Shown here one piece after another: positions 35,056-44,281 of a stretch of 64,000 nucleotides of DNA. The translations under genes were made by a program, and so were the position numbers. Position 1 is the stretch's first letter. Each line of letters opens with the position of its first letter. The notes below the pieces were generated by a model. The model was not told the origin of the DNA. It saw only the letters and a program-made list of their open reading frames with translations, and searched no databases. Source of the DNA: JBCBKL01 sp038521825 (lineage in GTDB: Bacteria; Pseudomonadota; Alphaproteobacteria; Rhodobacterales; Rhodobacteraceae); NCBI GenBank assembly GCA_038521825.1, contig JBCBKL010000007.1, positions 90,857-154,856 on the forward strand. The letters are read 5' to 3'.

Positions 35056-35927
35056 ATCTGGTCGATGTTCTGCCCAAGCGCCGCGCCGAATTCATCATCC
35101 GACATCGATCGTTGCAGACCCTCGGTCAATGCCCGCGAAAAGCTCGCGATCATCTTGGGGTTCTTGGCCAAAAGCGCGCAAGCCTCTTCCGTCGAATAGC
35201 CACCTGACAGCGCAACGACGCGCAACACCTTGGGGTGATCGGAAAGCGTATCGTAGAGACCCGGTTTCGTGGGCAGCGTGAGTTTCAACATCACCTCCGC
35301 ACCATCCGGCAAGGCATCAATCGCCGCTTTCAATTCTGCTTCGAGAAGGTCCTCCGCCTCGGCCTTGGTTGCGGATTTGATATTCACCTCGGGCTCGATG
35401 ATTGGGACCATACCGGCATCAAGGACCACGTTGGCGACGTCCATCTGGTTTGCGACGATCCGTGCGATCCCGCCTGCATCCGCCTCATGAATGACCGAGC
35501 GCTCCTTGGTCCCGAAGATACCCAGCGGTTTTGCCGCCGCCAGTGTTTCCGCGAGGCCCGGGATCGGTTTCATCACCTGCACACCATCGGCTGTTTCTTC
35601 GAGACCCTTATCGATTTTGAGAAACGGGACGATCCCTTTCTGGCTCCATAGAAATTCCGGAACCTTCATACCATCGACCGCTTCATGCAGGGTCTTTTCG
35701 AAGAGGATGGTGCCGATCACCTTGGCCTTGGTGAAATCGGATGCCTGCATGATCCGGGCGCGCATGCGCTGGATTTCGGCAAACATGGCGTCTTCGCCGT
35801 CGTAATCCCCTGCATCCACGCCATAAAGCGCAAGAGCCTTCGGCGTCGATCCACCGCTTTGATCCAGGGCGGCGATGAATCCGGCCCCTTCCTTCATTTG
35901 GGTGCGCATCGCATCGAAATCAGCCAT
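35031..35927 (-). CDS. Class I fructose-bisphosphate aldolase
   Basis: A 298-residue Schiff-base aldolase of central sugar metabolism. The N-terminal GFIAALDQSGGSTPKAL, the region GIVPFLKIDKGLEE with a conserved Lys, MVPIIEPEVNIKSA and VMLKLTLPTKPGLY (which contains the likely Schiff-base Lys), and ALSGGYSTEEACALL are typical of the bacterial class I group found in roseobacters. It is metal-independent, unlike FbaA. It converges with the RHH gene with a 25-base overlap. Confidence 0.92.
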   Translation of the reverse strand: MADFDAMRTQMKEGAGFIAALDQSGGSTPKALALYGVDAGDYDGEDAMFAEIQRMRARIMQASDFTKAKVIGTILFEKTLHEAVDGMKVPEFLWSQKGIVPFLKIDKGLEETADGVQVMKPIPGLAETLAAAKPLGIFGTKERSVIHEADAGGIARIVANQMDVANVVLDAGMVPIIEPEVNIKSATKAEAEDLLEAELKAAIDALPDGAEVMLKLTLPTKPGLYDTLSDHPKVLRVVALSGGYSTEEACALLAKNPKMIASFSRALTEGLQRSMSDDEFGAALGQNIDQIYEASVAA

Positions 35928-36008
35928 GGGGGCCCTCCTGTCAGATTCTTCAAATGTTGCTCTAACCCATTCATCGTTAACCGCAAATCGGTAACAAGGG
36001 TGTTATCG

Positions 36009-37346
36009 TTAACGCTTGGTAATCCGCAGCCAGATACCGTCCTTGGCGCGAACAGTCAGGTGTGCAACGGGGATTGGGTTGCGCCCCGCGACACAATCGA
36101 AACGGAACGTCCGCACCAGATGGGCAAGGATCAAAGGCCCCTCGACCATCGCGAACCCCGCCCCGGTACACACACGGGGTCCCGCAGAAAACGGGATGAA
36201 CGCGTCGCGCTGGCACGCCTTGCCGTTCTCGGTCTGCCAGCGGGCCGGATCGAACTCATCGGGCCGGTCCCAAAGGCGGGTGTGCCGATGCAGATGCCAC
36301 GGGCTGACGACGATCTGACTGCCCTTCGGCACGTCCCGGTCGCGGAACCGTTCGGCGCGGGTCGTTTCGCGCACCATCATTGGCACGGGGGGATAAAGCC
36401 GCAACGCCTCGCGGAACACGTCCCGCGTCAGTGGAAGGCGGGCCATGGTCGAGAAATCGTTTTCAAGGCTCCCCGCCTCCTCGGCGACCTGGTTCTGCCA
36501 GTCAGGGTTCAGGGCCAGCAGGTACAGCGCCCAAGCCAGCGCCGAGGCGCTGGTTTCGTGACCCGCCAGAAAGAAAATAGCAACCTGATCGACCATTTCC
36601 CTTACATCGAAGGTCTCTCCGGTCTCAGGATCGACCTGTGTCATGATCTTGGTGGCAAGATCGTCTGGCGCATCACCATTCTCAATTTCGGCCATTCGAT
36701 GCTGGGTCAGCCGGGTTATGAGCGCGCGGATATTGGCCGCGTTCCGCCGCGTCGACCGCCGAAACCCGCGTGGCATCCACCGTGGCAATGGCAGAAAGGC
36801 CGCCAAGTTCAATATCGGCTGACTGCGTTGATAGTTGCGGAAGGCGTGGAACACCTCGCTCGCCAACCGATCCTCGATCGGGATGGAGAACAGAGCCCGA
36901 AAAATCACGTCTGCGGCCGCGTGGCTGGTCTGCGCCTCGATCTCGACCTCGCCCTGCTGCATCCTCGCAACGGCAGCCTCGGCGGCATCCCAGATAGCAG
37001 GAAAGCTTTCTCGCAACCGCCCGCCTTCAAATGCCGGGTCAATGATGCGGCGCTGACGCTTCCACGTTTCACCATTTGTCAGGAAAACCGAATTACCCAA
37101 AAGCGGTCTTAACCCTTCGGCGATCCTATCGGATTTTGGGAAATCGTCAGAACGATCCTTGAGGACTAGTTTCAAGAGGTCAGGCTGATTCACCATGTAA
37201 CTGCGGAAGAATGGTGTGCGGAACTCAGCCATCCAAGCCTTGTAAAGCCGTTCGGGCTGGGCCGAGAGGATGTCTTGACGAAAGAGCCGCGCATATCGCC
37301 AGAGCGAGGTTCGTCCTTTGCGGGTATCCGGCTTGGGCGGGATCAA
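36009..37346 (-). CDS. Cytochrome P450
   Basis: A 445-residue soluble P450. The oxygen-activation helix reads FFLAGHETSASAL (AGHETS at 261-266), the ExxR pair is Glu313-Arg316 in EALRLYPP, and the haem ligand is Cys393 in PFSAGPRVCTGAGFA. There is no N-terminal membrane anchor. Redox partners are not encoded close by. Its start overlaps the stop of the upstream membrane hydrolase gene by 4 bases (ATGA), so the two are co-translated and probably act on related, perhaps lipid-like, substrates. The true substrate is unknown. Confidence 0.95.
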   Translation of the reverse strand: MIPPKPDTRKGRTSLWRYARLFRQDILSAQPERLYKAWMAEFRTPFFRSYMVNQPDLLKLVLKDRSDDFPKSDRIAEGLRPLLGNSVFLTNGETWKRQRRIIDPAFEGGRLRESFPAIWDAAEAAVARMQQGEVEIEAQTSHAAADVIFRALFSIPIEDRLASEVFHAFRNYQRSQPILNLAAFLPLPRWMPRGFRRSTRRNAANIRALITRLTQHRMAEIENGDAPDDLATKIMTQVDPETGETFDVREMVDQVAIFFLAGHETSASALAWALYLLALNPDWQNQVAEEAGSLENDFSTMARLPLTRDVFREALRLYPPVPMMVRETTRAERFRDRDVPKGSQIVVSPWHLHRHTRLWDRPDEFDPARWQTENGKACQRDAFIPFSAGPRVCTGAGFAMVEGPLILAHLVRTFRFDCVAGRNPIPVAHLTVRAKDGIWLRITKR

Positions 37347-38554
37347 GCGGCCACCGAGGTGAATTTCGAAACCGGTGTTTCGATCCGAGACCGTGATGCC
37401 GCGCGGCCCGCATACCGATCCCTCAGCGACCGTGGCCCTGCGGTGATCTGGAAATAGTCATAATCACCTGGTCGATCAAACGCGCAGAGATACTGGAAAT
37501 GCAGCCGAAAGAACCGCCATCGCAGTGCCTTCCAAGTGTCCGGTTGCAGGGTCTTTGTGAAGGCCGCGGAAAGGACCAGAGGCCACTTCTTGTCGGCTGG
37601 CGCAACCCCAGAGACCGCCACCGGATCGCAGAGCGCAAAGGTGCATCCGTCACCTGGGGCAGACACATCGACCCATGCGATATTATCCTGCGCCGCCATC
37701 AGCCGAAGATCGGCGCGCAGCCGATCCGCGTTTGGCAGGAATGAGACCATCGGAACCACTTGGCCCAGTGTCAGCAACGAAACCCTGTCTGCCTCTACCC
37801 GGCCAGCTCTCAACAGATCCGCAAGGACGGATATGGCCAGATGCGCGCCCGAGGAATGGCCGACGACCAGCACTTCGTCCACATCCGCTTGCGCCGCATC
37901 AGCGACCGCGTCGGCAAAGTCATCCAGACGCGTTTCCAATGCTTCGGGATAAGCCCCGTTCTCGGACGCTGAAAAGGCATAGTCATGCATTAGGTAATGG
38001 GCGAAGAACCGGCCGTCTTTGCCTCGGAACCAGCTGAGGATTCCGAGAACCAAGGCAAGACCAAGGGCCGCCCCGGCAATACTTCCGAAAACTCCCAGGA
38101 TGGCCATTAACCGCCAGACAATTACGCCAACGGTCACCGCCATCAGCAGCTGTATCAGCAGCATCCCGACCGGATAGAGCGCCGCGATCACCGGACCTTT
38201 CCGCAATCTGACAAGACGCCCCAATGCTCCGCTTGCGATGTAAAGCCACGCGGTGCGCACCAGCTGCTGATACGTGCGCAGGATAGAGGCGTCCATGCTG
38301 TCACGCACGATGTCGGACCAGACGAGCACTTCGAAATCTGCCTCAACCGACGCGCCATCGACCTGCGCCTCAACCGCCCAACCGAAACGGTCGGACTTGG
38401 GTCGTTCGATCAGCGAAAGCCCGTATTCACAGAGATCCGCCTGCGCCTTCCCCTCCTTCCGGTACAGCTCGCGGTAGCGGCGCGGCGGAATGGGGTCGTA
38501 GCCGGGGATGTAGAACACCCGACGTTTGCGCACGATCCGCTCTTGCCCTGTCAT
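37343..38554 (-). CDS. Membrane-embedded alpha/beta hydrolase
   Basis: A 403-residue protein with alpha/beta hydrolase features interrupted by a membrane segment. VFYIPGYDPIPPRRYRELY opens the fold. Two or three hydrophobic helices lie at about 122-145 and 148-175. The nucleophile elbow VVGHSSGAHLA (Ser234) follows. The C-terminal region has WRFFRLHFQYLCAFDRPGDYDYFQITAGP with a possible catalytic His. It may be an esterase or lipase acting at the inner membrane. It is upstream of and overlaps the P450 gene by 4 bases. Confidence 0.75.
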   Translation of the reverse strand: MTGQERIVRKRRVFYIPGYDPIPPRRYRELYRKEGKAQADLCEYGLSLIERPKSDRFGWAVEAQVDGASVEADFEVLVWSDIVRDSMDASILRTYQQLVRTAWLYIASGALGRLVRLRKGPVIAALYPVGMLLIQLLMAVTVGVIVWRLMAILGVFGSIAGAALGLALVLGILSWFRGKDGRFFAHYLMHDYAFSASENGAYPEALETRLDDFADAVADAAQADVDEVLVVGHSSGAHLAISVLADLLRAGRVEADRVSLLTLGQVVPMVSFLPNADRLRADLRLMAAQDNIAWVDVSAPGDGCTFALCDPVAVSGVAPADKKWPLVLSAAFTKTLQPDTWKALRWRFFRLHFQYLCAFDRPGDYDYFQITAGPRSLRDRYAGRAASRSRIETPVSKFTSVAA

Positions 38555-38632
38555 CGCTATCCTTTCTTCGGCGGCGATGTTTCAGAGCAAGTTACTATCA
38601 AAGCGTAAAGAAAGGCGAGGTCAGATTGGCGG

Positions 38633-39385
38633 TTAGCCGATAGCGGCGAGCACCGGGAATTGTTCGATCAACCACCACGAAAACGCGGTGAACGCCCCGG
38701 TCAGCATCGCAATCCCTACTCCGACAAGCAGAACGCCCATGCTGCGTTCGATCGCTACCATGTGCCGCTTGATCCGGTTCATCAGGCCCATGGCCCTGGT
38801 CATGAACATGGCCGCCAGCAGGAACGGAATGCCAAGCCCCGCGGCGTAAATGCCAAGCAACATGGTACCCCGCGCGACAGACGCCTCGGATGCGGCAAGT
38901 GACAGGATAGCGCCCAGTTGCGGCCCGATGCAGGGCGTCCAACCAAAGGCGAACGCAAGGCCCAATACGTATGCGCCAAAAGCGTTGCCGCCCTGGTCGC
39001 CCGCGTCGATCCGGGCCTCGCGATCAAGAAACGGGATCCGGAACAGTCCCAGAAAATGCAGGCCAAACACGATCACAACCGCGCCCGAGACCTGAGCGAA
39101 CAGCACCTGGTTCTGCAAGAAGAATTGTCCGAAAGCCGACGCGGTAAAGCCAAGGATCAGGAACACCGTCGACAGCCCCAGCACGAAGAAGAGCGCCGTC
39201 ATCGTGGCCTTAGTTCGCGCCGTTGTCTCGGCCGTCATCTCGCTGACGCTCACGCCGCTCATGTAAGCCAGATAAGGCGGCACGATGGGCAGAACACAGG
39301 GCGAAAGAAAGCTGATAAGCCCCGCAAGCAGCGCCACGATCATGGCGGGCAAGAGCCCTGCATCGATGATGTCAATTCCGAACAT
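38633..39385 (-). CDS. ccdA: CcdA-family thiol-disulfide transporter
   Basis: A 250-residue inner-membrane protein with six helices. The paired Cys that carry electrons across the membrane lie in SFLSPCVLPIVPPYL (helix 1) and FGWTPCIGPQLGAIL (helix 4). This is the CcdA/DsbD-like family that keeps periplasmic apocytochrome c or thioredoxin-like partners reduced. It stands alone here, with no cytochrome c maturation genes beside it; a tusA-type gene diverges from it. Confidence 0.9.
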   Translation of the reverse strand: MFGIDIIDAGLLPAMIVALLAGLISFLSPCVLPIVPPYLAYMSGVSVSEMTAETTARTKATMTALFFVLGLSTVFLILGFTASAFGQFFLQNQVLFAQVSGAVVIVFGLHFLGLFRIPFLDREARIDAGDQGGNAFGAYVLGLAFAFGWTPCIGPQLGAILSLAASEASVARGTMLLGIYAAGLGIPFLLAAMFMTRAMGLMNRIKRHMVAIERSMGVLLVGVGIAMLTGAFTAFSWWLIEQFPVLAAIG

Positions 39386-39478
39386 GCATTCCCACCTATG
39401 CCAATCTCACCGCCGCGTCACCCACAGCGTTGTCACATCCTTGTGGACTGTCTGAAACATCCGTCATAAGCCAATGCC

Positions 39479-39706
39479 ATGAACGACCGATTGAAGCTGG
39501 ATGCAATCGGGCTTTTGTGCCCCCTGCCCGTTCTCAAGGCCCGCAAGCGGTTGCAGGCGCTGGAGCCCGGTGAATGCCTGACCGTCCTCGCGGACGATCC
39601 GGCAGCCATCGTCGATGTGCCGCATTTCTGTACCGAGGCGGGGCATGACCTCGTCTCGACCGACCTTGACGGCCCCGTTCAGACCTACGTGATCAGAAAG
39701 GCTTAG
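39479..39706 (+). CDS. tusA: TusA/SirA-family sulfur carrier
   Basis: A 75-residue protein with the family motif LDAIGLLCPLPVLKARK; Cys14 is the persulfide-carrying residue. It relays sulfur in tRNA thiolation, molybdenum cofactor work or sulfur oxidation, depending on the relative. It stands alone between ccdA (divergent) and rne (convergent, 26 bases away), so context does not decide its pathway. Confidence 0.88.
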   Translation: MNDRLKLDAIGLLCPLPVLKARKRLQALEPGECLTVLADDPAAIVDVPHFCTEAGHDLVSTDLDGPVQTYVIRKA

Positions 39707-39732
39707 GGGCGGGTGTTAACCGCCCCAGTTCG

Positions 39733-42426
39733 TCAGCGCCCCAGTGACCACCAGCCACGGCGTTTTGGGCGGTCGTCAGCGGCGTCTTCGGCCTCAGCGG
39801 GTCCGGCTGCTTCGACCGCAACCGGCTCGGCTGTCGCTGCCTCCTTCGCAGACTCTGCCGCTTTGTCCTCAACCGGGGTGGGCTCAGCGACCGCTACCTC
39901 TGCCTCTGCCTCGTCTGATGTAGCCGCCTCATCAGCTGCCGAGGCTGCTGATACAGCCGCCTCCTTGGCCTTTTCCGCAGCGCTCTTGCGCGGCTTTCGA
40001 GTCCGCTTTTTCTTGACGGGTTCTTCCGTGACCGGCTCTTCCTGCGCGGTGTCCTCTGCGGCCTCTGGGGCCGCATCGGCCTCGCTTTCAGTGTCAACCG
40101 TCTTCTCTTCGGACTTCTTCGAGCGTGAGCGGCTTCGGCGCGACTTTGGCTTTTCAGCTTTTTCGCTCTTGGCGTCGTCCGAGGGGGACTCGGCGGCATC
40201 GGTCACTTCCGCTTCGACGTCGCCTTCGGTGGTCTCATCACCGTTTGACTGATCTTCGGCATTCTCAGTATTCTCGGGTGCGCCATCCGCCCCCGAACGA
40301 CCCCGACCACGACGGCGGCGGCGACGGCGGCGTTTGGGTTTGCCTTCGGCATCGTCCGCAGCAGGTGCTTCTTCCTGTTCAGCTTCCTCGGCCTCGTCGT
40401 CCACCTGATCCATGATCGACGTGTCGACGGACACAACAGGGCCGGTAGACGCCATCAGAACACGCGTCGCAGTCTTGAATTTCTCCAGCGAGAAGTCAGG
40501 GCTTACCAGCGTGTGATCGCCTTCGATCCGCACGGACATGCCATAACGGGCCTCGATCTGGGCGACGTGCTCCCGCTTCTGGTTCATCAGGTAGTTGGCA
40601 ATGCCAACGGGTACGCGCACCAGAACTTCGCGTGAGCGGCGGCGGGTGCCCTCCTCTTCGATCTGGCGCAGGATGGAGAGCGCAAGGCTGTCATCAGACC
40701 GGATCAAACCAGTGCCGTGACAGGCCGGGCACGGTTGGGTCGTGGCCTCGATCATACCCGGGCGCAGGCGCTGGCGGCTCATCTCCATCAGGCCAAAGCC
40801 GGAGATACGGCCCACCTGGATGCGGGCCCGATCCGTCTTGAGCCGGTCCTTCATGCGCTTCTCGACAGCCGAGTTGTTCTTGCGCTCATCCATGTCGATG
40901 AAGTCGATCACGATCAGACCCGCAAGGTCACGCAGTCGCAGCTGGCGCGCGACTTCGTCGGCCGCTTCGAGATTGGTCTTGAGCGCCGTTTCCTCAATCG
41001 AGCCTTCCTTCGTGGCCCGACCCGAGTTCACATCGATGGCGACCAGGGCCTCGGTCACGCCAATAACGATATATCCGCCCGATTTGAGCTGAACCGTCGG
41101 ATTGAACATACCGCCCAGATAGGTTTCGACCTGATAGCGCGCGAAGAGTGGCAGCGCATCTTCGTACCGCTGCACGTTCTTGGCGTGTGACGGCATGATC
41201 ATCTTCATGAAATCCTTGGCGTTGCGGTAACCCGCTTCGCCTTCCACCAGCACCTCGTCGATCTCGCGGTTGTAGAGGTCGCGGATCGAACGTTTGATCA
41301 GATCGCCTTCCTCATAGATCTTGGCGGGAGCGATCGACTTGAGGGTCAGTTCGCGGATCTGCTCCCATAGCCGTTGCAGATACTCGTAGTCGCGCTTGAT
41401 CTCAGCCTTGGTCCGCTTGGCACCGGCGGTGCGAACAATCAGGCCCGCACCCTGCGGCACCTCCATCGCACCGGCGATCTCCTTGAGCTTCTTGCGGTCG
41501 GTGGCATTCGTGATCTTGCGGCTGATGCCACCGCCACGGGCGGTGTTGGGCATGAGCACGCAGTAACGCCCGGCAAGACTGAGATATGTGGTCAGCGCGG
41601 CGCCCTTGTTGCCCCGTTCTTCCTTGACGACCTGAACCAGCAGGATCTGACGAACCTTGATGACTTCCTGGATCTTGTATCGGCGCGGCCGCGGTTTGCG
41701 AGGCGGCCGGATGTCTTCGCTGTCATCCTCGTCCGCAACGGATTCGATGGTTTCGTCGCGGGACGCAGCATCTTTGCCGGCAGTCTTAATTTCCTCGTCG
41801 TCCGACGCGGCATCATCAACCACGTCGCCCTCCGGTTCCGAGGTCGATGCGGCGCCGTCATCGGCCTCTGCATCAGTCTGGGCTTTCTCTGCCGATCCGT
41901 TTTCGGTTTCATCCTCTGGATCGCCGACAGCGGGTGTGTCGACCGGCGTCTCGGCAACCGTTTCCATTGGAGAGGTAGCCTCGGGGGTTTCGTCATCCGC
42001 CTCGAGATCGATGGTCTCCATCCCCTCGATTTCGGCTGAGACGACCGCATCTGCGTCCTTCGCCTTGGCCGCGCGCGACCGTGAGCGGCGTCCCTTTGGC
42101 TTTTCTTCGGCATCATCCCGGGCGCGCATCGTCTCGGCATAGGCACGCTCTTCTTCCATCAGTGCTTCGCGGTCGGCGACCGGGATCTGATAGTAGTCTG
42201 GATGGATCTCGGAAAAGGCGAGGAAACCATGGCGGTTGCCGCCGTAGTCGACGAAGGCCGCCTGCAGCGACGGTTCGACGCGGGTTACTTTGGCGAGATA
42301 GATGTTGCCAGCAAGCTGGCGTTTATTTTCGGATTCAAAGTCGAACTCCTCGACTTTGTTGCCGTCCACCACCACAACGCGGGTCTCTTCCGCATGGGTG
42401 GCGTCGATGAGCATTTTCTTTGGCAT
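39733..42426 (-). CDS. rne: Ribonuclease E
   Basis: An 897-residue endonuclease central to mRNA decay and RNA maturation. The start MPKKMLIDATHAEETRVVVVDG is typical. The S1 RNA-binding domain (about 37-290) is split by a long acidic insertion at about 85-248, a feature of alphaproteobacterial RNase E. The catalytic core carries VALVAIDVNSGRA-type sequence (EALVAIDVNSGRATKEGSIE), and the zinc link is PCPACHGTG. The C-terminal 250 residues are low-complexity, alternating Arg-rich (KRRRRRRRRGRGRSG) and acidic Ala/Glu stretches, the scaffold where degradosome partners bind. It has a long untranslated leader. Confidence 0.96.
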   Translation of the reverse strand: MPKKMLIDATHAEETRVVVVDGNKVEEFDFESENKRQLAGNIYLAKVTRVEPSLQAAFVDYGGNRHGFLAFSEIHPDYYQIPVADREALMEEERAYAETMRARDDAEEKPKGRRSRSRAAKAKDADAVVSAEIEGMETIDLEADDETPEATSPMETVAETPVDTPAVGDPEDETENGSAEKAQTDAEADDGAASTSEPEGDVVDDAASDDEEIKTAGKDAASRDETIESVADEDDSEDIRPPRKPRPRRYKIQEVIKVRQILLVQVVKEERGNKGAALTTYLSLAGRYCVLMPNTARGGGISRKITNATDRKKLKEIAGAMEVPQGAGLIVRTAGAKRTKAEIKRDYEYLQRLWEQIRELTLKSIAPAKIYEEGDLIKRSIRDLYNREIDEVLVEGEAGYRNAKDFMKMIMPSHAKNVQRYEDALPLFARYQVETYLGGMFNPTVQLKSGGYIVIGVTEALVAIDVNSGRATKEGSIEETALKTNLEAADEVARQLRLRDLAGLIVIDFIDMDERKNNSAVEKRMKDRLKTDRARIQVGRISGFGLMEMSRQRLRPGMIEATTQPCPACHGTGLIRSDDSLALSILRQIEEEGTRRRSREVLVRVPVGIANYLMNQKREHVAQIEARYGMSVRIEGDHTLVSPDFSLEKFKTATRVLMASTGPVVSVDTSIMDQVDDEAEEAEQEEAPAADDAEGKPKRRRRRRRRGRGRSGADGAPENTENAEDQSNGDETTEGDVEAEVTDAAESPSDDAKSEKAEKPKSRRSRSRSKKSEEKTVDTESEADAAPEAAEDTAQEEPVTEEPVKKKRTRKPRKSAAEKAKEAAVSAASAADEAATSDEAEAEVAVAEPTPVEDKAAESAKEAATAEPVAVEAAGPAEAEDAADDRPKRRGWWSLGR

Positions 42427-42871
42427 GTATGTCCATTGCACGCCGTTGGACCGCCGGACCCGGGGGCGCGGCAGTGTTAAGAGCGTGACTTGTTCTGGCG
42501 ATATCGAACGATACGCAGCGGGCGGCACTCAAGGCGCCTGCCGTGCTTATGAAGCTGTCTGCGCGCGTCATCGCGGTTCTTCTCCGACACGCGCGGCCTG
42601 GGGCTCGTCGCGCATCCGTTATTTGCTGCGCGCAGCCTCGGCCACCGTCAGCGTCTCTCGGCCCGATGGGCCCAATCGGTCTGCTTCATGGTGCGAATGA
42701 TCGTCGATCGCGAAAATGAAACAGCGAAACTCGGCGGGTTTGCCTGACGCCAACTGGCGTTACATTCCCTTGGTTGTAGATAAGCGAACACCTTAGGGGA
42801 TTACAAGGTCAAAGGCTGTAGGCAGCGATCCGCGATTTCTTGACCAGTCTGAACCGCGGACACGGCTGACC
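42427..42871. promoter_or_regulatory. Long leader region upstream of rne
   Basis: About 445 bases without a credible gene on either strand. It lies in front of rne and could hold its promoter and the 5' leader through which RNase E mRNA is autoregulated in other bacteria. A possible -35 element TTGACC occurs on the minus strand near 42805-42810, but the -10 is unclear. Several GC-rich inverted stretches are seen; no known RNA family was recognised. Confidence 0.4.
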
Positions 42872-42915
42872 AAAACCCTTCCAAAGGGTTTTGCGAAGAA
42901 AATTCGAATTTTCTT
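42872..42915. repeat. Two adjacent perfect palindromes
   Basis: The first is AAAACCCTT-CCA-AAGGGTTTT (42872-42892), a 9-base stem with 3-base loop. The second, 3 bases on, is AAGAAAATTCGAATTTTCTT (42896-42915), a perfect 20-base palindrome. They lie about 28 bases past the stop of the dctD-like gene on its strand. They may form its transcript end, but lack a U-run; a dispersed intergenic repeat is another possibility. Confidence 0.7.
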
Positions 42916-42942
42916 GTATCGCCCAGCGGCGCCTTACAGGAC

Positions 42943-44277
42943 CTAAAGATAATCCGCCCGCTGTAAACCGTACTTCGCCATCTTCTCGTTCAGCGTTCGG
43001 CGCGGCAGGCAGAGCTCTTCCATGACACTCGCGATTGAGCCTTTGTGCCGACGCATCGTGTTGTCGATGAGCATCCGCTCGAAGGCCTCCACATATTCTT
43101 TCAGGGGCTTGCCTTCCGTCGTCATGACAGGCTGCATCTCTTCATGATCGTTCATCAAGAGCGACGCGATAGTGCCGGTGCCGCGCCGCGCCTGCAGCAC
43201 GGCCCGCTCGGCAATGTTGATCAACTGGCGCACGTTGCCTGGCCAAGGCGCCTGCAAAAGCTGTGCCGCCTCCTGCGCTGACACCTTAGGTGCCTCGCAG
43301 CCATATTCGTCGGCGAACTGGTCCGACAGCCGGGTAAAGAGGGTCAGGATATCCTCCCCCCTCTGTCGCAATGGCGGAACCGTGATGCGCAAAGCCGCAA
43401 GGCGATAGAACAGGTCAGGCCTCAAGGCGTCCTCGCAGGTCCGGCCCGCCTCTTGCAGATTGCATATCGCCACGATCCGCGTCTCCGCAGGGGTGCCCTG
43501 TTCGTTGATCACGCTCAAGAGCTTGGCCTGCAGCACTTCGCTAAGGGCCTCGACATCCTCCAGAACCAAAGTTCCGCCCCGCGCCTCTTCGACGGCGGGC
43601 AATTGGGTGTCCTCGGGCAGCATGGGCCCGAAAAGCCGTTTTGTCAGCGCATCCTCCTCCATCGAGGAACAGCTGATCAGCACGAACTTCTTGCCTGCAC
43701 GGCTGCCTACGGCATGGAGCGCATGTGCGACCAGCGTCTTGCCTGTACCGGTCTCGCCATTGATCAGAACGTGGCCGTCAGCCTGGCCAAGATCGAGAAT
43801 GTCTTCGCGCAGGCGTTCCATGACTGGCGAGTTCCCGATCAACTTTTTCATGAGTTGACCGCCATCTGACAGCTCGCGCCGCAGCGCACGGTTGTCCATC
43901 GTCAAACGGCGGGCCCCCGTCGCCTTTTTAGCAAGCTCCGACATACGATCAGGATTGAACGGCTTCTCAAGGAAATCGAACGCGCCGACCCGCATCGCCT
44001 CAACCGCCATTGGCACATCGCCATGGCCGGTGATCATGATGACAGGCAGTGCACTGTCCGAACCCATCAGCTTTTTCAGAAACTGCATCCCGTCCATACC
44101 GGGCATCTTGATGTCGGAGATTACAATACCGGGATATTCTGGCCCTAGAGTCTTGAGCGCATCCTCGGCGCTTGCAAATGTCTCTGTGTCGTAGCCCGAC
44201 AGGGCCAACCACTGGCTGATCGACTGCCGCATGTCCTGTTCGTCATCAATAATCGCAATTTTCATCGCCTGGGTCAT
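42943..44277 (-). CDS. dctD: DctD-like response regulator lacking GAFTGA
   Basis: A 444-residue regulator: receiver domain (about 5-120, phosphorylated Asp55 in VISDIKMPGMDG), AAA domain (about 145-375; Walker A GETGTGKT, sensor region RPDLFYRLAALRITVPPLRQRGEDI), and a C-terminal Fis-type helix-turn-helix. The AAA part lacks the GAFTGA loop that contacts sigma-54: after LFG it goes PMLPEDTQLPAVEEA and then to GGTLVLEDVEAL, in which the Walker B pair is also changed (ED instead of DE). So it may not activate sigma-54 promoters. It starts 4 bases after the stop of its kinase. The symbol follows the DctB-like partner and is tentative. Confidence 0.85.
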   Translation of the reverse strand: MTQAMKIAIIDDEQDMRQSISQWLALSGYDTETFASAEDALKTLGPEYPGIVISDIKMPGMDGMQFLKKLMGSDSALPVIMITGHGDVPMAVEAMRVGAFDFLEKPFNPDRMSELAKKATGARRLTMDNRALRRELSDGGQLMKKLIGNSPVMERLREDILDLGQADGHVLINGETGTGKTLVAHALHAVGSRAGKKFVLISCSSMEEDALTKRLFGPMLPEDTQLPAVEEARGGTLVLEDVEALSEVLQAKLLSVINEQGTPAETRIVAICNLQEAGRTCEDALRPDLFYRLAALRITVPPLRQRGEDILTLFTRLSDQFADEYGCEAPKVSAQEAAQLLQAPWPGNVRQLINIAERAVLQARRGTGTIASLLMNDHEEMQPVMTTEGKPLKEYVEAFERMLIDNTMRRHKGSIASVMEELCLPRRTLNEKMAKYGLQRADYL

Positions 44278-44281
44278 AATA

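Noticed and set aside
35685..37112. 475-codon plus-strand frame
   Set aside because: Antisense to the aldolase start and the P450; codon composition is that of a complementary high-GC frame and no domain is visible.
42335..42571. 78-codon minus-strand frame over the rne start
   Set aside because: It is a shifted frame across the rne leader and 5' coding region with no family match.
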